Source of the DNA: Elmis aenea
Taxonomy: Eukaryota > Arthropoda > Insecta > Coleoptera > Elmidae
NCBI GenBank assembly: GCA_947652605.1
Contig: OX393578.1
Span: forward strand, 33,051,470 to 33,115,469
Length of the DNA: 64,000 nucleotides
Reading direction: 5' to 3'
Shown piece after piece: positions 58,001-64,000 of the stretch (the stretch's first letter is position 1; each line of letters starts with the position of its first letter). Below the pieces are notes generated by a model. That model searched no databases. It was not told where the DNA came from and saw nothing but the letters and a program-made list of their open reading frames with translations. The position numbers and the translations under genes are program-made.

Positions 58001-60204
58001 AACTCCATTAGTCGCGTAATACCAAAAATTAAATATGAAACATAATAATTTAGTTAAACATGGGAACAAATAGTTGATTATTATCGCGTTCTACGACTTG
58101 CAATGAAACATCCAAGATACCTACTACTTATGAAAAAAGAATATAGTTTATAAACAATTTCCGTTGAAAAATCCCAAATGTTACTTTCTTATATAAACCC
58201 TCTTTTAACAAATATTGATTATACACAAGTAATGTTAAGACAAAATTTGCATGGAACGATAACACATCATTTTTATTACCTATTCTCTCGTGTCATTTGA
58301 ATTATTTACATGATACGTCTAAAATTTATAGAAAAGAAAACTTGTAAACAATTTAATTGGATCTGAAACATTCGTTTACTGTTTATAGATTTAAACGTCA
58401 ATGAAGTTTTTTCCAATGAAGTTTTTTTTCAGTTTACATAAATAATCATCCAAAATATGACTGCAACAATCAATTGCCTTGTGTTAAGTTTTCGCTTTTG
58501 TTACTCAGATTAGTTGCTTCTTAAGTAAATTTACGAAAGACCTTTACTCGAAAATTATATACAGTGTGTACAAAAAGTAACGTAACGGATCAATATCTCG
58601 TCTTGTGACAACTATACAAAAAAAAAGTTTAATGTAAAAGTTGTTTGTGGTAATTTACTACATAACCTTAAATCTTAAAATATTTTCAACTATATACACA
58701 CAGTGTTTTGTTTTTGCGCACCGACACGTCACTATGTTTTTTAAGTGGAACACCCAGTATGTTTTATGATTTTTTAATGTAAAATTCAATTCTCTTTCTA
58801 AAACACAAAAAAATGTTTTAAACTTGTATTTCTTTAAAAATTAATTAAAAACACAATACAGTTAAAAGATAAAATGGAGTTGCATTTGACATTTAAAACA
58901 AATTTTCGAGATATTTTCCAGGCCTACTCGTTTAATGCTATTAAATATTGCGTTTGTATCCGTAAATTATCAAGAAAACCGCAATAACTCGAAAAATACT
59001 AATTTTAGGCAAAATTGACCTTTAACATTTTTTAAAGAAAATTTCATGAATAATAAAAAAATGTAAAAATATATGGGGTGCTCTGTTTAAAAAAACTGAC
59101 TTATTCGTGTTTGAAGTTTGACTAAATGGACCGGGCATAAAGAACACCCTGTGTATTATTTTAAAATTGTAATTAGTCAACAACCATTGTGACACTAATG
59201 TCCTACAAAATTTTAAAGTTATTCGTTCTGACATAGCCAAGTTGTGAAACATCATCATTTTTTATACTCCTGTTTCTGTCAATATTTTTATAAAAGATAG
59301 ATAGATAACTCAAAAACGACTGAATTTAGATACTTTATGTTTTAGAAAGAGAATTGAATTTTACATTTAAAAATGATAAAAATATTGGGTGTTCCATTTA
59401 AAAAATCATAGTGACGTCGGTGCGCATAAACAAAACACTATGTATAGTTGAAAATAATTTAAGGTTATGTAGTAAATTACCACAAACAAGCTTTATATTA
59501 AACTTTTTTTGTAAAGTTGTCACAAGACGAGATATTGATCCGTTACGTTACTTTTTGTACACACTGTATTATTCATATTAAATATCTGTTTGGATTATAG
59601 CAATTTTAAGGTTTTGTAACAGAAAATTTTGCCGAGTAAATTGATCTTGCTTCCTTAACTAAAATTTTTGTGAAAAAAAACTTTTTATAAATGTTGTTGT
59701 AAGCTCCGCCCTTACATAATGGGCATTCGAGTAGAAAACACTGTCATAGTAATCTTGCACATATCACAACATAGTTTTTTTACGTTCTTTATTTTAGATT
59801 ATTTACGCTTCTGTACTGAGCACTGAAGTTTGGGAATGAGCTCCCACATTTGGTTGCATTTTAACAACCCCTAATAATTTATTAAAAAAGTAACTTAAAA
59901 CCGTTATTGCACAAAACACACACACTCAAATTTCATTTCTCTTTTAAAAATGATTTATGTGAGGCTGACCTCAATCAATGGTAGCAGCAGAGAATCTGAT
60001 TTAATTTTTCCCCCTAACTTATATTGCTAAGTAAAAAAAAAAAATACTTACTTGGATCAAAAAATACGATGGCCTTAAGGCAGGCGAATTCGGTATCGTC
60101 GACTTGAACTTCCGTCATGGGTTTTACTAATTCATCCATTATTCTTATGCCGACTCTTGAAATGTCCAGGTCGGGGGATACTCGAGAGTCTGGTAACACC
60201 ACCA
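49008..60204 (-). CDS. Hnf4: Hepatocyte nuclear factor 4, 3' half (ligand-binding and F domains)
   Basis: The minus-strand exons 60052-60204, 50162-50398 and 49008-49363 join in consistent phase (each ends in phase 1) with GT...AG sites and a stop at 49008. Exon one encodes [20 protein letters not shown]...[16 protein letters not shown]. Exon two encodes [38 protein letters not shown], the signature [19 protein letters not shown] and the AF-2 helix LLQEMLLG. Exon three is the F domain, rich in Ser/Pro/Asn ([17 protein letters not shown]), ending FKQEPKLE. Hnf4 is a homodimeric fatty-acid-binding nuclear receptor that controls lipid and gut metabolism in insects. The DNA-binding domain is not in the window and must lie beyond the right edge. 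The exact acceptor of exon one is inferred from an ACACAG|TG site. The intron from 50399 to 60051 is 9.7 kb and full of transposons. Confidence 0.93.
51015..51125. repeat. 17-base minisatellite, about 6 copies
   Basis: The unit TATAATACGCACTCGTG repeats six times with no change, and a seventh copy is altered at its end (TATAATACGCATGCTTG). It lies in the large Hnf4 intron. Related single words TACGCATCCGAG and TACGGTATG follow to about 51265. Confidence 0.95.
51270..53320. other. Hnf4 intron without recognised features
   Basis: A+T-rich intron. A hydrophobic frame at 52590-52862 is in plain A+T-rich sequence with no supporting splice or protein pattern and is not called. Confidence 0.4.
53326..53420. 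mobile_element. SPIN-like hAT MITE fragment
   Basis: The words GCAACTGGCGGCCCGCGGGC and CACGTCCGGCCCCCAACAT match the left part of the hAT MITE at 8333-8531. The right end is not found. Confidence 0.55.
54695..55642. mobile_element. hAT element, non-autonomous, 8-bp target duplication
   Basis: The ends are CAGTGGTATCAAACTAATAT and the complement of GTCTGACACCACTG. The flanking 8-mers ATGTAGCG (54687-54694) and ATCTAGCG (55643-55650) differ at one base. The inner edges contain CGGGCCACC and CGGGCCGCAAACC. The 948 bases include a nested palindromic MITE and no transposase. Confidence 0.8.
55199..55524. mobile_element. Nested multi-palindrome MITE
   Basis: The ends are GGGTAGTTCACACGGTGACA and the complement of TGTCACCGTGCGAACTACCC. 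The left 91 bases are by themselves a perfect fold-back, and the words GTCGCGACATCAAA/TTTGATGTCGCGAC occur repeatedly. It is inside the hAT element. Confidence 0.85.
55660..55965 (+). pseudogene. hAT transposase C-terminal relic
   Basis: The left flank has many ACCGGTAA words, as in the hAT relic at 11748. Then a stretch SVEAEKAF...[19 protein letters not shown] matches the C-terminal dimerisation region of hAT transposases (E-A-E-R-A-F-S ... L-x-x-L-x-F-L-R-A-Y-F), broken by a stop. No second end is found. Confidence 0.6.
55966..58561. other. Hnf4 intron without recognised features
   Basis: A+T-rich intron. A short GA-repeat (GAGAGAGATAGAGAG) lies near 57068. No gene or complete element is recognised. 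Confidence 0.4.
58562..59566. mobile_element. 1-kb fold-back element (TA target site)
   Basis: The left end is CAGTGTGTACAAAAAGTAAC and the right end its complement GTTACTTTTTGTACACACTG, with TA on both sides (58560-58561 and 59567-59568). Long near-identical inverted arms share CGGATCAATATCTCGTCTTG and AAATTACCACAAACAA. The core carries a family word (AAAAATGTAAAAATATA...CACCCTGT) also present at 28850-29475. There is no coding. Confidence 0.85.
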
Positions 60205-63200
60205 CTGTGTTGAACACGTGACGTAGCATTATTTTAAAAAATGCATTTACATGTGGGTTACACCTAACGCATGCACTACGTTTCTCTATATTGACTACTT
60301 ACTACAAATGTAACTGAAGCACCGATAGTGCTACTTTAAAAAATTAGTTAGTTCCAACACCACTGGACTGTTAAAAAAAACGGTGGTGAAAAAACTGATG
60401 GAAAATGAGGTCTAAAATGTTTTTGCGTCGTAAAATTAGTTTTATGATTTAAAAAATTATGCAAAGCATTCTCCACTAAAATGTTTACCAAATACATGCA
60501 GGTTGATAAGGGACATGCTATGACTTTAAAGTGGTGATATGATCACTTTTTAACAATAATTGTAATTTTTCGACATATTTTTAAAATAATTTTTCTATAA
60601 AAACAGTGAATTGAAGATGCATTAGATACACAATCCGTTTACACCAAAACTTAAATTTCGAATGTTCACAGTTATTAATTGTTATAAATTAATATTTTTT
60701 TCAAATTTTTATAATTAAAAATGCGGTAGAAACTTTAATCTATTTAAAATTGACAGGGGCAACTTATGTGTCAGCCTTAATTTTCGACCCCTTGGAAAAT
60801 TTTCAATGCACCATTCAACGTTTTATTAAAATCTAGCAGAGCCCCCTTACACCGTTATACGGGAGTGACTGTTCCCATTTGGCTTCCTTTCGTTACGCCT
60901 CTGATAAATGGTTTGATTTGCCCAATGCCCAACATACATACTTTGTTTGTAACTTTTGTGAACAATTTTTTAAAATCTTAACTATCTGTTCATACCCATG
61001 TTCTGACCCATGGCATTATACATTATGCCCAATTTTTTATTTCCTCGAAAAACAAATCTAAACGAAAAAGTTTTGCAGGCTTTGTTTGAGTAAGCAAAAT
61101 TTAATCTACTTATTGTGCTCGTATATTTAAGATATTTTGATTGTTACGTTACAGCCAATTCGTACGGCAAAGCTTCATTTGCTTGTTAAAAAGGTATATT
61201 TTTAATATAGTTGCAGCAACTTGTAATTATCAGCAACGATCTGCGACAACTTCGCAAAAGATGGTGTTATTAATACTTAATTGCTAATAATGCAACTGCA
61301 ACACTTATTTCAAAGTGGAAGATCCACTTAAAAAGGCTAAGAAACGAGTATGCATATTTTTCTAATGATATATGAAATCATTAAGTTAATAAACGCTAAT
61401 CATGGTCTTCTAAAGAAAAATACTGACCTAGTTGGTAAATTAAAAAGTAACTTTGCATCATAAACTAGTTTGAGGATATAAAGCAAACATTACGTTTGCA
61501 TAATTGATTAATCGACGTAAAAAAAAAAGAAATTAAGATAGATATGAGCACTTGTTTTTTTTTAAGCTTTGGTGCAAGGAAAATAACGGGGTTGATGAAT
61601 AAAATCTGTCGCGCTGCGATTATGGTAGGACGTAGATTGTTAAATCAGTTTTAAATTTAAAAAAATGGCCTCTTCGTAGATAACGATTCGGTGCTTGTAT
61701 GTTATTGCTTAGTAGACGACTAAATTAAAATAGTTTTTGGGTCGATATTTAACTTACTTGAGCCAACTTTCATTTATTTGTTCTTTTAAAAATAATTAAA
61801 GTCATGTCAAACTCTTTAAAACACCATGGGGTAAATTAAAAACTACATTTGTATTTTAAAATGTGTTTTTTTTCTCTAAAAGATGTTTCTATTGTCGTCT
61901 ATACTATCGACCGCCTTGTAACATGAAGACGGTAATTGCATTTATTCAGATTAATCTTGTTTGAAAACAAATTTAACCAAAGTTAACCGTCAATTGTAAT
62001 TTTTTGATAAACTACATAGCATAATTAAAAATTTCTTTAAGTATTCTTGTTAATGAAAGAAAATAATCAACAAATATTATTTTTGTTTTTATCTTGAACA
62101 AATGTATTTACATTTAGATTTTCCATTCCATATCAACAATGTCGTTAAATAATAGCAAATGCAATGTATGTTTCCCTTTATAAAAAATCAAAAAATGGAA
62201 ACTCAAAAGTTTTCGTGATTCAGTCTCAAATTATTAATTACGCCAGAGATTAGTGTTTCAAGATATTTTACTAGATAAAAACTTTGAGACAATAATGGCA
62301 TTGAACTCACTACATATCATCATTATAAATTATTATCTACCATTATACAACATGAAAAAAACGCGGAAACCTCAAAGGTTGTAAAAACTACTTACAATTA
62401 AGTGTAAAAGTTAATTTTTAGCTTTTATGTGTTGGCAATTGTTTTTAATAATCAACCGTTGGTTATTTTAGGTCTATAAAATATTTATATTAGATCTTGT
62501 ACCTTGATTATTGGAAATAAATTTGGCGAATGAGCGATATTATAAAAGCCGCCAATAGTTTGTTTTGAAGTAGTCTGTATATAATTTTACAGGCTAAGTA
62601 TCGTTTGAGACTTCTTTATTGCGTATATGCAATACAATTAATAATTAGTTTGCTGCAATATTACTAAATAACATCAAAATAAGCGCACGGCTTGTTTATT
62701 AAATTATCAGTTCAAGAAAAAGACCAATTTTTGTATGCAATTAAGTTAAAGGCTTATATTTTAGCCTTGATTGTGATAAGTAATAACTGGTTTTAGTAGT
62801 AGATTTATATGTATTTGATCGGGGATATACCTGCTTTTAAAAATAATCACTCGTTTTCATTAACGACATGCATCATAAAGAAGAAAAAGTATTACGAAGT
62901 TTGCAATTATCAATATTTAACCGGAGACTTTTAATTTACGTCAAGTAACGCGTGTATGTGTTTATATTTACAATGACGAACCAAGAAACTTTTACACAAT
63001 AAAATAGTTTTTTCAATATTTTCCATCAGTATAATGACATAATACCCACATATAAACGCAAAAAACATGCAATAAAAACAAATAATATGTGTACATCACA
63101 AATGTAAAATAATCTTCACATAATTAGTTGATTGTAAGTTATTGAAGTTGTATTCGTTGCGAAATGTTAGTCGATTCTTTTAAAGCGATTTTTATTTTAG

Positions 63201-64000
63201 AGGCTTTCATATTTCATTATTAGTTTATTGTTAGTTTAGGAGTGATTCAACTATTATTGTCCCACAACATAAAACACTGATTTATGCAGCACAAGGAGCC
63301 TAATGGTAATCCTTGCCATTGAAGTAGAACTGCACAATCGAGTGTTTTTATTGTAAGTTTACATATTAGCATATTACAATATAAGCCCGAACTTATTATG
63401 ACGCAAGTAACAAAAATAAATGTTGCTATATGTAATACACTTATTTTAAAATAAGATAAAAAGACTAAAACCTCGGTATGCTCGGATAATAAAGTAAACA
63501 AAAAACGATAATTATTATTAGTACCTACAGTTTATGCAAAACAAATAGTTTCTTTAGAAAAAATTTATAACTTGTACGTAATTCAGAAATTTCGGCATCT
63601 CCTTGAAAAGGGTCTTTGTCTTTTGAACAATAAAATCAAGGGTAAAAATGGCAATATTAATATCTTAAATTTGTCTTCACTGCGCGCCATTTTTGTTTAT
63701 AGTTAAATTTTCAACGAAAAGCGTCGGTTTGCGATGTGGCAAATAAACAAGCGCAGTTAGAATAAACAACAAATCTATTTACATAAAAGTGTGAACTAAT
63801 GATCCAAATGTACTGTAATATAAAAATTAAATTTAGAATCTTTTGTTTTGGCTTGAAATGAAATTATACAGGTTGGTCCACATAGAATGACCACTATTGG
63901 GATCTAGTAAACCGGAAGAGCTACAAAGAATTTAAATTACACAAATTGTTTCCCTTTCTGAGACCTATTTAGTGATGCTTTAATGTTTAAAAAATGTTTC
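60205..64000. other. Hnf4 upstream intron, no exon recognised
   Basis: The DNA-binding domain of Hnf4 (two C4 zinc modules) was sought on the minus strand and not seen. The region is A+T-rich. The frames at 60879-61061 and 63247-63501 have no conserved features. A word CAGGTTGGTCCACATAGA near 63870 may start another fold-back element cut by the window edge. Confidence 0.45.

Noticed and set aside
60205..64000. Hnf4 DNA-binding domain exons
   Set aside because: No minus-strand stretch with the paired C4 zinc modules was found; they must lie beyond the window.
1..64000. tRNA, rRNA or snRNA genes
   Set aside because: No A-box/B-box pair with a cloverleaf or other RNA signature was noticed by eye. 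A tRNAscan or Infernal run was not possible.

Overview
This is an A+T-rich insect nuclear window, most likely from a beetle; the exact species cannot be read from it. The evidence is spliced genes with GT-AG introns, insect-type Hnf4, anillin, GINS Psf3 and LANCL3 genes, and very heavy loading with DNA transposons of types common in insects: hAT, P, PIF/Harbinger, pogo-like, Helitron and fold-back elements.

Layout. 1-2.5 kb: repeats, including a direct duplication and a pogo-like end. 2.5-9.2 kb, minus strand: a three-exon gene for a 134-aa single-pass membrane protein, whose first intron holds a LINE relic, a 1.1-kb fold-back element, a SPIN-like hAT MITE and a broken DDE transposase. 9.5-16 kb: nested fold-back elements and a hAT relic. 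18.2-25.7 kb, minus strand: a five-exon gene for a 194-aa single-pass, proline/tyrosine-rich protein with two duplicated 33-base microexons. 26.4-27.7 kb, plus strand: an intronless LANCL3 gene, head to head with the previous one. 29.7-37.7 kb, minus strand: a complete six-exon anillin gene (991 aa) whose largest intron contains a PIF/Harbinger element with a nearly intact transposase, inside a larger fold-back. 38.8-41.9 kb: a decayed P element with 8-bp target duplications, inserted between the divergent anillin and Psf3 genes. 42.05-42.78 kb, plus strand: GINS subunit Psf3 (three exons, 201 aa). 44.3-49 kb: no recognised gene. 49.0 kb to the right edge, minus strand: the 3' half of Hnf4 (three exons covering the end of the ligand-binding domain and the F domain); its DNA-binding exons lie outside the window.

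The host genes do not form a pathway, but two divergent pairs stand out: LANCL3 with the proline-rich membrane protein, and anillin (cytokinesis) with Psf3 (DNA replication). Most structure between genes is transposon-derived, and many insertions have readable target-site duplications that give exact element ends and nesting order. No clearly new biological system was found. The most unusual items are the pair of small membrane-protein genes with the duplicated microexons, a fold-back family that repeats a short acidic peptide-like segment, and the Harbinger element whose 5' end is copied in inverted orientation at its 3' end.
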